DNA of 27,402 bases from JAAZPG01 sp012797375 (GCA_937868205.1 CALMMC010000159.1:1-27402); one strand, 5' to 3'. Positions 1 to 7,995 are shown, counted from the first letter of the stretch. Made by a program: numbers and translations. Notes: generated from the sequence alone by a model not told the origin.

Positions 1-169
1 GGATGCCCAGGATCGTCGACTTGCCGACGCCGTCGGGACCGATGAAGCCGACGCGGCGCCCCGCGGGAATCTCCAGGGAGACGTCGTCCAAGGCCCGCCG
101 GGCGCCGTACCGGTGCCGGAGGCCGGCGATGCGGCAGACGGGGGGCGGGATATCCGTCCGGTCGTTCAT
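1..169 (-). CDS. ABC transporter ATP-binding protein, N-terminal fragment
   Basis: Only the first 56 codons lie in the window; the gene runs off the left edge. They show the start of an ABC ATPase domain: a short strand, then the region before Walker A, then Walker A as GPDGVGKST at about residues 44-52. The ATG overlaps the stop of the HlyD-like gene (ATGA, 166-169), so the two are translationally coupled. An HlyD-type fusion protein followed by an ABC ATPase is the usual order for ABC-2 export systems of the YhiI/YhiH kind, so an exporter of drugs or other small molecules is likely. The permease would lie beyond the window. The substrate cannot be told from the sequence. Confidence 0.85.
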   Translation of the reverse strand, partial: MNDRTDIPPPVCRIAGLRHRYGARRALDDVSLEIPAGRRVGFIGPDGVGKSTILGI

Positions 170-696
170 TGCAGGGAAGGGGGCCAGGGGGCCCGGGGCT
201 CGAGGCGCACCCAGGAAACGCCCGGCAGACCCGGTTTCAGGCGGGATTCACGGTGGGGCTCCAGACGGACCTTGACCCGGAACGTGAGCTTCTGACGCTC
301 CTCGGCCGTTTCCACCTCCTTCGGCGTGAATTGGGCCTTGGCCGAGACGAAGACGACGCGCGCCCGGAGGGGGCGCTCCGGAAAGGCGTCGGGCACGACC
401 CGCGCCTCAGCGCCCAGGGCGAGATTCCCCGCCTCCTTTTCCGGCAGAAAGACGGTCATGTACATCTCCTCCGGGTCGATGACCGTCAGGACCTTGCCCC
501 CGGCCGGCAGCACCTCGCCCGGCTCGGCGAGGCGTGCGAGCACGCGCCCCCGGACGGGGCTCCAGAGGGACCCGTCGGCGATTTCGGCCTTCAGGTAGTC
601 CGTCCGGGCGCCGGCCGCCCCGATTGCGGCCTCGGCCTCGGCCACCCTCGCCCGGGCCGCCGCCAAGCAGTCGCGGGCCGCCCGGGTTCCGCTCAT
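166..696 (-). CDS. HlyD-family membrane-fusion protein, 5'-truncated
   Basis: The reading frame carries the second half of an HlyD/RND-type periplasmic adaptor. It has the end of the helical hairpin (Ala/Arg-rich, with DYLKAEI), then the lipoyl-like turn SLWSPVRGRVLARLAEPGE, then a beta-barrel region with FTPKEVETAEERQKLTFRVKV and a final RLKPGLPGVSWVRL strand. Family members are about 300-350 residues with an N-terminal membrane anchor or signal peptide. Here the homology ends near base 650 and no anchor or signal is present. The ATG at 696 is the first possible start near the homologous part. The same frame stays open to 1029, but that stretch is the antisense of rsmE and is not HlyD-like. 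The gene is therefore probably broken, or cut by an assembly join. It overlaps the ABC ATPase gene by 4 bp. Confidence 0.65.
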   Translation of the reverse strand: MSGTRAARDCLAAARARVAEAEAAIGAAGARTDYLKAEIADGSLWSPVRGRVLARLAEPGEVLPAGGKVLTVIDPEEMYMTVFLPEKEAGNLALGAEARVVPDAFPERPLRARVVFVSAKAQFTPKEVETAEERQKLTFRVKVRLEPHRESRLKPGLPGVSWVRLEPRAPWPPSLQ

Positions 697-985
697 CGAT
701 GCCCCGGCCTCTCTGGCCGATTTCCTGGCCTCCGGCCGGGACGGGCGGCGAATTTTCCTGTGCGAGCACGGCGGGATGAGTCTCAAGTCGCTGCGGGGCG
801 GGGAAGAGGCGCCGCCGGCGGAGGCGACGGTTCTTGTCGGGCCTGAAGGGGGATGGAGCGCCCGCGAGGAAGAGGCCATCCGGGCGGCGGAATTCGAAGC
901 GGTGAGCCTGGGAGAGACGATTCTCCGGGCGGAGACGGCCGCCTTGGCGGCCCTGGCGGTTTTGGCCCACGAATGGAACTGGTGA
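650..985 (+). pseudogene. rsmE: RsmE (16S rRNA m3U1498 methyltransferase), C-terminal remnant
   Basis: The plus strand encodes about 111 residues of the SPOUT methyltransferase domain of RsmE. It begins at AAAKQSRAARVP (the family's A-x-EQS-x-R-x-x-VP motif) and continues through the knot motif VLVGPEGGWS to LGETILRAETAALAAL at the C-terminus. RsmE is normally about 240 residues and methylates U1498 of 16S rRNA. The N-terminal PUA-like domain and the first part of the SPOUT fold are missing. An in-frame TAG at 596-598 blocks any upstream extension, and bases below about 650 instead code for HlyD on the other strand. The stop at 983-985 lies 3 bp before the kinase gene. The knot-forming residues look intact, so the break is recent or artificial. 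Confidence 0.8.
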
Positions 986-988
986 AGG

Positions 989-1927
989 ATGTTTCTCCAG
1001 GGACAGAAAATCGGCAAATATGAAATCATCCGCTCGCTGGGCAGCGGGGGATTCGGTTCGGTTTACCTGGCCAAGGACATCTGGCTCGACATCAAGGTCG
1101 CGATCAAGGTTCCCCATAAGCAATCCATCGAGCTTTATAAGCTCCTGAAGGAGCCGCGTCTCCAGGCCGTCCTGGATCATCCGAATATCGTCCGGCTGCT
1201 GGCGGCTGAAAAGATCGACAAGATATTCTTTTTCGTGATGGAATACGTCCGCGGGCGGACCCTGGAAAAGATTCTCCAGAAAGAAAAAGTCCTGGAGACC
1301 GCGGCGGCCATCGACATGATGAAACAACTGGCCGCCGGCGTCGACCATGCCCATAAAAACAAGATCATCCACCGGGACCTCCGGCCCTCCAACATCATCG
1401 TCTCCGAGGAAGGCCAGGTGAAAATCACGGATTTCGGAACCTCGGCCTGGCTCCAGGACGTCCCCTATGCGACGACCCGGATCGGATCGCCGCCGTACAT
1501 GGCCCCCGAGCAGTTCATGGGCAAGGCCACGTACGCCTCGGATATCTATTCCCTCGGCTGCATTCTGTACGAGATGATGATCGGGCGGCCGCCCATCCTG
1601 GACCCCGACCCGTTTAAGATCCTGGAGCGCGCCCAGGAAGGCCGGATCACGCCGCCCCGCTTGAAAAACACCCGGGTTCCCCGGGAAATCGACGCGCTCA
1701 TCATGCGCTGCCTGGCCAACCGGATCGAGGACCGTTTCCAACGTCCCTTCGAAATCATCCGGGCTTTGAACGAGATCAAGGGGGAGAAGCCGGCCAAGAA
1801 CGAAATCGACGACATCCTCGGGCGGATCCGGGCCCGGGAACCGGCGACGACGACAACTTGCTGGAACTGCCGGCGGCACCTTCCCGGCCGGGCTAAAACG
1901 TGCCCCTACTGCGGCGAAGCATGCTGA
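989..1927 (+). CDS. Serine/threonine protein kinase with C-terminal zinc ribbon
   Basis: This is a 312-residue soluble Hanks-type (PknB-like) kinase. Visible motifs are the glycine loop GSGGFGSVY at about 18-26, the ATP-binding Lys40 in VAIK, the catalytic loop HRDLRPSN at 128-135, DFG at 148-150 and APE at 172-174. The catalytic-loop Lys is Arg132, a conservative change that is tolerated in some kinases. Residues 291-308 form a two-knuckle zinc ribbon, CWNC then CPYC. There is no transmembrane segment or PASTA repeat, so it is probably cytosolic; the ribbon may bind a partner or nucleic acid. The ATG lies 3 bp after the rsmE stop, so the gene was probably translated from the rsmE message. 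If the upstream break is real, its promoter is unclear. Confidence 0.93.
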   Translation: MFLQGQKIGKYEIIRSLGSGGFGSVYLAKDIWLDIKVAIKVPHKQSIELYKLLKEPRLQAVLDHPNIVRLLAAEKIDKIFFFVMEYVRGRTLEKILQKEKVLETAAAIDMMKQLAAGVDHAHKNKIIHRDLRPSNIIVSEEGQVKITDFGTSAWLQDVPYATTRIGSPPYMAPEQFMGKATYASDIYSLGCILYEMMIGRPPILDPDPFKILERAQEGRITPPRLKNTRVPREIDALIMRCLANRIEDRFQRPFEIIRALNEIKGEKPAKNEIDDILGRIRAREPATTTTCWNCRRHLPGRAKTCPYCGEAC

Positions 1928-1961
1928 AAAAGGAGAAAGCGGCCGTCGGCCTCGGCGTCGA

Positions 1962-1990
1962 TTGACCCGATTCCCCAATCCCGGTAAGAT
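1962..1990 (+). promoter_or_regulatory. Sigma-70-type promoter for pilT-alaS
   Basis: TTGACC at 1962-1967 and TAAGAT at 1985-1990 are separated by 17 bp. The predicted start of transcription is near 1997, leaving a leader of about 30 bases with a strong GGGAGGAG ribosome site before the GTG start at 2029. Confidence 0.6.
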
Positions 1991-2028
1991 AATCGGGAAT
2001 CAGCCCGGGTGGAACCCAGGGAGGAGCC

Positions 2029-3174
2029 GTGCATATCGATGATTTGCTGAAAATCGCCATTGAAATGGAAGCCTCGGACCTTCATCTGAAGGCGGGCACC
2101 CATCCGCAGGTCCGCGTCGCCGGCCAGTTGGTCGTCCTGGAGAAAATCCCGCGCCTGTCCATCGACGACACGGAAAACCTGGCCGCTGAAATGATGGGCG
2201 AGTCCCAGCGGGACCGCCTGAAGGAGGAATTGGACATTGACCTGGCCTACAGCCTCCCCGGCTTCGGTCGATTCCGGGGGTCCATCTATTACCAGAGATC
2301 CTCGGTCGCCATCGCCCTGCGGATCATCCATTTCGAGATCAAGACCCTGAAGGAGCTTCTCCTTCCGGAGATCTTGGAAAAAATCGCAAACTACACCCGG
2401 GGGCTGGTCCTGGTGACCGGGACCACGGGAAGCGGCAAGACGACGACCCTGGCTTCGATGATCGATCACATCAACGGCCTCCGGCGCGAAAACATCATCA
2501 CGATCGAGGACCCGATCGAATACCTTCATCGGGACCGGAAAAGCTCCATCAGCCAGCGGGAAGTCGGTTGGGACGTCAAATCCTTCGCCCGCGGCCTCCG
2601 GGCGGCCCTCCGCGAGGATCCGGACATCATTCTGGTCGGCGAGATGCGGGACCAGGAGACGATCGAAACAGCCTTGACCGCGGCCGAGACGGGCCATCTC
2701 GTCCTCAGCACCCTCCATACCCTCGACGCCCCCGAGACGGTCAACCGCATCGTCGGCGTTTTCCCGCCCCACCAGCAGCGGCAGATCCGGAACCAGCTGG
2801 CCGCGATTCTCCGGGCGGTCATCTCCCAGAGATTGATCCCCCGCAAGGACGGCCAAGGGCGGGTTCCGGCCGTGGAAGTCATGATCAACACGCCGTACGT
2901 CGCCGATTGCATCTCCGACCGGGACAAGACGAACTTGATCCGCGATGCGATCGCCGCCGGCATTTCCCAGTACGGGACGCAGACCTTCGACCAGAGCGTC
3001 TACAGCTTGTATGAAAAAGAGCTGATTTCCTACGAGCAGGGGCTCCGCTATTCGACCAGCCCGGACAACTTCAAGCTCCGGGTCAAAGGCATCACGACCA
3101 GCGCCGAGCTGGCGCTCGAGGACATGGAACGCGATCTCAACGCCGCGGCCAAACGGGAGAACCATTCGGAATGA
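2029..3174 (+). CDS. pilT: PilT-type twitching-motility ATPase
   Basis: This 381-residue protein is a secretion ATPase of the PilT/VirB11 group, the hexameric motor that retracts type IV pili. The N-terminal PAS-like domain starts with the family's SDLHLKAG motif at about 16-23. Walker A is GTTGSGKTTT at 131-140, the Asp box is IITIEDPIEY, Walker B is IILVGEMRD at about 200-208 and the His box is HLVLSTLHT at about 223-231. Near the C-terminus TNLIRDAIAAG resembles PilT's AIRNLIRE motif. The start is GTG, chosen because GGGAGGAG lies at the right distance upstream. No pilin, PilB or PilC gene is nearby. Its last bases overlap alaS by 4 bp (ATGA), so the two are co-translated. PilU is a possible alternative name. 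Confidence 0.93.
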   Translation: MHIDDLLKIAIEMEASDLHLKAGTHPQVRVAGQLVVLEKIPRLSIDDTENLAAEMMGESQRDRLKEELDIDLAYSLPGFGRFRGSIYYQRSSVAIALRIIHFEIKTLKELLLPEILEKIANYTRGLVLVTGTTGSGKTTTLASMIDHINGLRRENIITIEDPIEYLHRDRKSSISQREVGWDVKSFARGLRAALREDPDIILVGEMRDQETIETALTAAETGHLVLSTLHTLDAPETVNRIVGVFPPHQQRQIRNQLAAILRAVISQRLIPRKDGQGRVPAVEVMINTPYVADCISDRDKTNLIRDAIAAGISQYGTQTFDQSVYSLYEKELISYEQGLRYSTSPDNFKLRVKGITTSAELALEDMERDLNAAAKRENHSE

Positions 3175-5807
3175 ACGCCCAGGACATCCGGGAAACGTTC
3201 CTCGATTATTTCTCCCGGCGCGGACACAAAGTCGTCGCGAGCTCCTCGCTTCTGCCCAAGGACGACCCGACGCTCCTGTTCGCCAACGCCGGGATGAATC
3301 AGTTCAAGAACGTCTTCCTCGGATTGGAAAGAAGAAGCTATGTCCGGGCCGCCTCGATCCAGAAATGCATGCGGGTCAGCGGCAAGCACAACGACCTGGA
3401 CCAGGTCGGCCGGACGGCTAAGCATCACACGTTTTTCGAGATGCTCGGCAACTTTTCCTTCGGGGATTATTTCAAGAAGGAGGCCGTGGCCTTCGCTTGG
3501 GAGCTGATCACCGAAGTATATCACATCGACAAGGACCGGCTTTACGCCACCGTCTACGAGGATGATGAAGAGGCCGACCGGATCTGGCGGGAGGAGATCG
3601 GGCTCCCCGCCGATCGCGTCTTCCGTTTCGGGACGACGGATAACTTCTGGGAGATGGGAGACACGGGGCCGTGCGGCCCTTGTTCCGAATTGCACTATGA
3701 TTTCGCCCCGCTTCTCGAACCGGGCGCGCCGCGCGACTTGATCGAGAGCGGCAGCGACCGGTTCGTCGAATTGTGGAACCTTGTGTTCATGCAGTTCGAG
3801 CAGGACGGGAAGGGGGGGCGGCGGCCCCTGCCCCGGCCCTCCATCGACACCGGCATGGGATTAGAGAGGCTCACGGCCGTCCTTCAGGGAAAAACGTCGA
3901 ACTGGGACACGGATCTGTTCATGCCCCTGATCGAGGACGTCAGCCGCAAGACGGGCCGGGAATATCCGTCCGGAGACGAATCCGATGTTTCCATCCGGAT
4001 CATCGCCGATCACGCCCGGTCGATCGCCTTCCTCATCGGCGACGGGATCATGCCGGCCAACGACGGCCGGGGATATGTCCTGCGCCGACTCATACGCCGG
4101 GCCTTCCGGCAGGGGCAGAAGCTCGGCTTCGAAGAGCCGTTCGTCCACGCCCTTTTGGGCGTCGTGGCCGGCATCATGAGGGACGCCTATCCGGAATTGA
4201 CATCGTCGCTGCCCCTGATCTCCCGGATCTGCCGGGCCGAGGAGGAGCGGTTCAGCCGAACGCTCTCGTCCGGCTTCCGGTATTTCCAGGAATTCGCCCG
4301 GGAGACCCGAAAAGCAGGATCGCGCGTTCTCGCCGGCGAGGCCGCCTTCAAGCTGTATGACACATTCGGTTTTCCCTTGGACTTGACGCGCGAGCTGGCC
4401 CAGGAGGAGGGGATCACGGTCGACGAGGCCGTTTTCCAGAACGAGCTGGAGCGGCAGAAGACGCGGGCCCGCCGGACCTGGAAAGGGGACGCCCGGATGA
4501 AAGAGAAGAAAGCCTACGCGGGGATTTCCCCATCCTCGGTCAAATATGTCGGAGCCGACAAGGGCGAGGTCGCGGAAAGCCGGGTCCTCGCTCTCTTCAA
4601 GGAGGGGAAGCGGGTGAACGCGATCAAGGAAGGAGAAACGGGCGAAGCCGTTCTTTCCCTGACGCCTTTTTACGCCGAGGCCGGCGGCCAAGTCGGTGAC
4701 GCCGGGCTGATCAAGGGAAGCCATGCTTCAGCCCTCGTCGAAACCGCCTATTATCCCGTGCCCGATCTCCGGAGCCACAAGATCAGGATGCTTTCGGGAT
4801 CCCTGGCCGAGGGGGACATGGTCGCGGCGGCCGTCGACGCGGCCCGGCGCGCGGCGACCCGGGCCAATCCTACGGCCACCCATCTTCTTCACGCCGCCCT
4901 TCGGAGCGTTCTCGGGGAGCATGTGAAACAAGCGGGCTCGCTGGTCGGACCGGACCGGCTGCGCTTCGACTTCACTCATTTCCAAGCCTTGGCCGAAGAG
5001 GAAATCACCGGCGTCGAAACGATCGTCAACGAGAAAATCAGGGAGAATCTCCCGGTCGGCATCGACGAGATGTCTCTGGAGGAGGGCCTCCGCTCCGGGG
5101 CCATGGCCATCTTTGAGGAGAAATACGGAGAGCGCGTGCGCCTCGTCTCGGTCGGGGAATACAGCCGGGAGCTCTGCGGCGGAGTCCATGCCGGGACGAC
5201 GGGCGAAATCGGCGTGTTTAAAATCGTCGGCGAATCGAGCGTGGCCGCCGGGATGCGCCGGATCGAGGCCCTCACCGGCGAGGAAGCGATCGAATATATC
5301 CAGGAAAATGATCGCTTGATCCATGCGGCGGCCGCGGTCCTGAGCGTTTCCCGGAAGGATCTCCTGGCCCAGATCGCCAAGCTCCAGGAGCATCTGAAGG
5401 AGAAGGAGCACGAGATCCGGACGCTGCGCCGGTCGAAGGTCCGGGAAACAGGCGGAGCGGACGAGACTCCCATGCGGGAGGTGAAGGGCGTCTCCGTGCT
5501 CGTCCGGCGCCGGGACGGCCTGGGGCCGGCTGAAGCCCGGGCGGAGATGGATGATATCAAGAACCGGTTGAAATCGGGCGTAGGCCTTTTGGGAACGGTC
5601 CACGAGGGCAAGGCGCTCCTTATCGCCGGGGTCACCAAGGATTTGACCGCAAGGATTCAGGCGGGGGCCCTGATCAAGCGGCTGGCTCCCTTGATCGGCG
5701 GGGGAGGAGGCGGGCGGCCCGATTTCGCCCAAGCCGGCGGGGCCGGCGTCGATTCCCTGGACAAGGCTCTTTCCGAGGGTTTCCGGGTCATCGAGGAGAC
5801 CCTCTGA
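3171..5807 (+). CDS. alaS: Alanine-tRNA ligase (AlaRS)
   Basis: This 878-residue enzyme charges tRNA-Ala with alanine and edits mischarged Ser/Gly. Class II catalytic domain signatures are at the N-terminus (FANAGMNQFKNVFLG, GDTGPCGPCSE-type loop). The editing domain has THLLHAALRSVLG near 570-582 and CGGVHAGTTGEIG from Cys669, with His673. A coiled region leads to the DHHA1-type C-Ala domain, with GGGGGGRPDFAQAGG near the end. Length and domain order are complete. One oddity: the zinc-binding HxxxH motif reads P-T-A-T-H, so its first His is Pro567 (codon CCT in place of CAT/CAC). The ATG overlaps the pilT stop, and the gene shares the pilT promoter. Confidence 0.97.
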   Translation: MNAQDIRETFLDYFSRRGHKVVASSSLLPKDDPTLLFANAGMNQFKNVFLGLERRSYVRAASIQKCMRVSGKHNDLDQVGRTAKHHTFFEMLGNFSFGDYFKKEAVAFAWELITEVYHIDKDRLYATVYEDDEEADRIWREEIGLPADRVFRFGTTDNFWEMGDTGPCGPCSELHYDFAPLLEPGAPRDLIESGSDRFVELWNLVFMQFEQDGKGGRRPLPRPSIDTGMGLERLTAVLQGKTSNWDTDLFMPLIEDVSRKTGREYPSGDESDVSIRIIADHARSIAFLIGDGIMPANDGRGYVLRRLIRRAFRQGQKLGFEEPFVHALLGVVAGIMRDAYPELTSSLPLISRICRAEEERFSRTLSSGFRYFQEFARETRKAGSRVLAGEAAFKLYDTFGFPLDLTRELAQEEGITVDEAVFQNELERQKTRARRTWKGDARMKEKKAYAGISPSSVKYVGADKGEVAESRVLALFKEGKRVNAIKEGETGEAVLSLTPFYAEAGGQVGDAGLIKGSHASALVETAYYPVPDLRSHKIRMLSGSLAEGDMVAAAVDAARRAATRANPTATHLLHAALRSVLGEHVKQAGSLVGPDRLRFDFTHFQALAEEEITGVETIVNEKIRENLPVGIDEMSLEEGLRSGAMAIFEEKYGERVRLVSVGEYSRELCGGVHAGTTGEIGVFKIVGESSVAAGMRRIEALTGEEAIEYIQENDRLIHAAAAVLSVSRKDLLAQIAKLQEHLKEKEHEIRTLRRSKVRETGGADETPMREVKGVSVLVRRRDGLGPAEARAEMDDIKNRLKSGVGLLGTVHEGKALLIAGVTKDLTARIQAGALIKRLAPLIGGGGGGRPDFAQAGGAGVDSLDKALSEGFRVIEETL

Positions 5808-5847
5808 AGGGGAACGAACCCCCACCCGAATTCACCCCTAAGGGTGA

Positions 5848-5875
5848 TTGACCCCTTCCGGGACGGTTTTACAAT
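5848..5875 (+). promoter_or_regulatory. Sigma-70-type promoter for the lytic transglycosylase gene
   Basis: TTGACC at 5848-5853 and TACAAT at 5870-5875 are separated by 16 bp. Transcription should begin near 5882, only about 4 bases before the preferred ATG at 5886, which has no ribosome site upstream. This suggests a leaderless or nearly leaderless message. Confidence 0.55.
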
Positions 5876-5885
5876 AACAACAGCA

Positions 5886-6479
5886 ATGTCTAAAGCTGTG
5901 GTTCGAATAGCGGCCGGATGGGCCGTCGCGGGCTTCCTCCTCCTCCTTCTGCCTGCGCCGGGCCATTCGGCCGGCTTCCGCTCGCGGATGAAGGAAAAAT
6001 ACGATCCTTACATCCAGACCATCGCGGCCGAGCACGGGGTGGACGCCGATTTCGTTCACGCCGTGATCACGGCGGAATCGGCCTACAATCGCTATGCCAT
6101 ATCGAGAGCCGGGGCCCAGGGGCTGATGCAATTAATGCCGTCCACGGCCTCGGCCTACGGCGTGAAAGACGTTTTCGACCCCGAGGATAACATCCGGGGC
6201 GGAGTCAAGTTCTTGAAGATGCTGTTGAGGCTTTATAACGGAAATCTCAAGAAAACCCTGGCGGCGTACAACGCCGGCCAGGAAGCCGTCAAGAAATATG
6301 GCGGAATCCCCCCCTACGCCGAAACGCGGACATACATCAGCCGGGTCATGGCCTCCTACCAGGCCCCGGCGGCTCCGGGACGAACCAGGATTTACGAGTT
6401 CCGAGACGCCAGCGGCCGAATCATTCTAACCAACGATCCTAAGCTGGCCGCCCAATACAGCGCGGCCGGTGTTTCATAA
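5886..6479 (+). CDS. Exported lytic transglycosylase (SLT family)
   Basis: This 197-residue protein has a signal peptide (basic start, hydrophobic run at about 13-24, cut near HSA) followed by a compact goose-lysozyme-like SLT domain. It would cleave peptidoglycan between MurNAc and GlcNAc in the periplasm. Visible motifs are the catalytic Glu64 in ITAESAYN, GLMQLMPSTA at about 79-88 and AYNAG at 127-131. The C-terminus carries IYEFRDASGRIILTNDP, a short beta motif resembling DUF4124. The ATG at 5886 is chosen over an in-frame GTG at 5844 because it puts the signal peptide at the N-terminus and because the GTG lies upstream of the predicted transcription start. Confidence 0.9.
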   Translation: MSKAVVRIAAGWAVAGFLLLLLPAPGHSAGFRSRMKEKYDPYIQTIAAEHGVDADFVHAVITAESAYNRYAISRAGAQGLMQLMPSTASAYGVKDVFDPEDNIRGGVKFLKMLLRLYNGNLKKTLAAYNAGQEAVKKYGGIPPYAETRTYISRVMASYQAPAAPGRTRIYEFRDASGRIILTNDPKLAAQYSAAGVS

Positions 6480-6480
6480 A

Positions 6481-6504
6481 GAAGAAAGGCCCCCGCTCCG
6501 GGGG
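6481..6504 (-). terminator. Probable terminator of the minus-strand lipid kinase operon
   Basis: A perfect 6-bp stem (CCCCCG at 6490-6495 and CGGGGG at 6499-6504, 3-base loop) is followed on the minus strand by a T-rich tract CCTTTCTTC. It lies between the convergent transglycosylase and lipid kinase genes. There is no T-tract on the plus side. Confidence 0.5.
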
Positions 6505-6524
6505 ACAGAAATCCGCGGCCGATT

Positions 6525-7466
6525 TCAGAGATAGCCTTTAACGAGCAATCCGCGGGGAATGAGCTCGAAAACCGCGGGTAGGGTGCCCAGTTGCTCGCCG
6601 TCCATTTCCAAGAGGATCGGCTCCTCGTCCTCCTCCGGAACGGCCTCCACTTGCCGGCCTCGGATCAGATCCACCTTGCGATAGGTGAGGTGGGAACCGT
6701 TGATCAATCGCCACCCCTGCCGGCAGAACTCGACCAGTTTCATTCCCTTGACCATGACCGCGTCGAACAAGCCGTCGTCCAGGCTGGCTTGAGGCGCGAT
6801 TTTCATGCCTTTGCCGAAGACGCGGCCGTTGGCGATCGCCCCGATCATGTATTCGTCCCGGGGAAGATCGCAATCGTCGATCCGGACGCGGATTTTCTTG
6901 CTCCGGTAGCGAAGGACGGTCGAGATCAGGCATTTGACATAAGATGACGCGCGGCGTTCGAGGCGGCGCCGGTTCACTTCCCGGATGACTTCACCGCCGA
7001 GGCCGAAATCGGCGACGTTGAGGAAGTAGCGCGAGGCCTCCTGTCCCTCGGTCGATTGATAGGACACTTTGCCGATGTCGATGGGGATCGATCCGGCGTC
7101 CTGAAGGACGGTCATGGCCCCCTTGAGGTGGACGGGGATGTTGAGGCTGCGGGTCAGGTCGCAGCCGGAGCCCGAGGGCACGATGCCCAGGGCGGCGTCC
7201 GCGTTGATCGGTTTTTCGCCGTCGTAGAAGCCGTTGGCGATTTCGTTCAGGGTGCCGTCTCCGCCGACGCCGATGATCAGCTCGGTTCCGTCGCGGAGGG
7301 AGGAGCGGGCGATGTCGATGGCCTGAAAGGGGCGCTCGGTGAACTCGATTTTGTATTCTTGAATGAAATGGCGGAGTCCTTCGCGGATCTGGCTCCAGCG
7401 TTTCCGCGTTTCCCCTTTAGCCGAGGCCGGGTTGACGATGACTTGGGTTTTGAGGCGTTTTCTCAT
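6525..7466 (-). CDS. Diacylglycerol kinase family lipid kinase (YegS/BmrU-like)
   Basis: This 313-residue protein belongs to the DAGK catalytic superfamily, which phosphorylates diacylglycerol, sphingoid or related lipid hydroxyls with ATP at the inner membrane face. N-terminal NPASAKG is at 12-18, the nucleotide-binding GGDGTLNE is at 68-75, and IVPSGSGCDLTRSL at about 95-108 replaces the common GTGNDFAR motif. The later GLGGEV and DDGLFDAVMV segments also fit the family. The ATG lies 4 bp after the stop of the upstream membrane protein gene, so the two form an operon from the promoter at 8025-8053. The exact lipid cannot be told. Confidence 0.92.
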   Translation of the reverse strand: MRKRLKTQVIVNPASAKGETRKRWSQIREGLRHFIQEYKIEFTERPFQAIDIARSSLRDGTELIIGVGGDGTLNEIANGFYDGEKPINADAALGIVPSGSGCDLTRSLNIPVHLKGAMTVLQDAGSIPIDIGKVSYQSTEGQEASRYFLNVADFGLGGEVIREVNRRRLERRASSYVKCLISTVLRYRSKKIRVRIDDCDLPRDEYMIGAIANGRVFGKGMKIAPQASLDDGLFDAVMVKGMKLVEFCRQGWRLINGSHLTYRKVDLIRGRQVEAVPEEDEEPILLEMDGEQLGTLPAVFELIPRGLLVKGYL

Positions 7467-7470
7467 CGGC

Positions 7471-7995
7471 TTAGATCGACGGACCCGCCGTCGGAGGGGC
7501 GGGCGGAGACGGGACGAAGGACGAGGGGGGGGTCTTTTTCCCGAACAGGGCGACCCCGAGGATTCCGCCGAGCGTTCCCAGAACGGCGAAGACCGCCGCC
7601 GAGACGATCAGCCCCAGGAAAAAGCCGGCGATTTGGAAGGACCCCGCGCTCTGTTGTTTGAACAAATCTTCCCACCCTTGAGGCATCTCGTCGACGTAGG
7701 TGGAAAGGCGGGTGAAGACGTTCCGGAAAAAAGCGGAATTGACCGCGGCCAGGGGGATATTGATCAGGGAATGGGCGGCTGCGGCGAATAGCCCGGTGAA
7801 GGCGCCGACCAAGGCTCCGTCGCCTGAAGTCAGGGAGACGGGGGAATCCTTGGACCAGAGGGCGGCGGCCAGCATCGCGCCGCCGATGATCCAAAGGCAG
7901 CACAGGCAGTTAAGCAGGGGAACGGCGGAGAGAACTCCGGCGGCCGTTCCGCCGATCAGGGCTGGAACGAAAAGAGGCGGTCGCTCTTGGTTCAT
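7471..7995 (-). CDS. Small integral membrane protein of unknown function
   Basis: This 174-residue protein has about four hydrophobic segments: FVPALIGGTAAGVLSAVPLL, a following CLCCLWIIGG segment, a GALVGAFTGLFAAAA segment, and a C-terminal pair around IAGFFLGLIVSAAVFAVLGTLGGILG. It ends in a Pro-rich tail. The N-terminal PALIGG..GVLSA.P.LN.CCLW pattern recurs in short membrane proteins of many bacteria, but I cannot attach a function. The ATG has an AGGAG site upstream. It is the first gene of an operon with the lipid kinase, so a role in lipid or envelope handling is possible by context only. Confidence 0.8.
   Translation of the reverse strand: MNQERPPLFVPALIGGTAAGVLSAVPLLNCLCCLWIIGGAMLAAALWSKDSPVSLTSGDGALVGAFTGLFAAAAHSLINIPLAAVNSAFFRNVFTRLSTYVDEMPQGWEDLFKQQSAGSFQIAGFFLGLIVSAAVFAVLGTLGGILGVALFGKKTPPSSFVPSPPAPPTAGPSI

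Noticed and set aside
697..1029. Extension of the HlyD gene to a start at 1029
   Set aside because: These codons are antisense to rsmE and the kinase start and lack an HlyD anchor or signal peptide.
407..1978. A 523-codon minus-strand open frame opposite the kinase
   Set aside because: Low-complexity, antisense to a conserved kinase, and with no ribosome site or family signature.
5808..5847. Terminator after alaS (TCACCC/GGGTGA hairpin at 5832-5847)
   Set aside because: The stem is only 6 bp, has no T-tract and runs into the -35 box of the next promoter.
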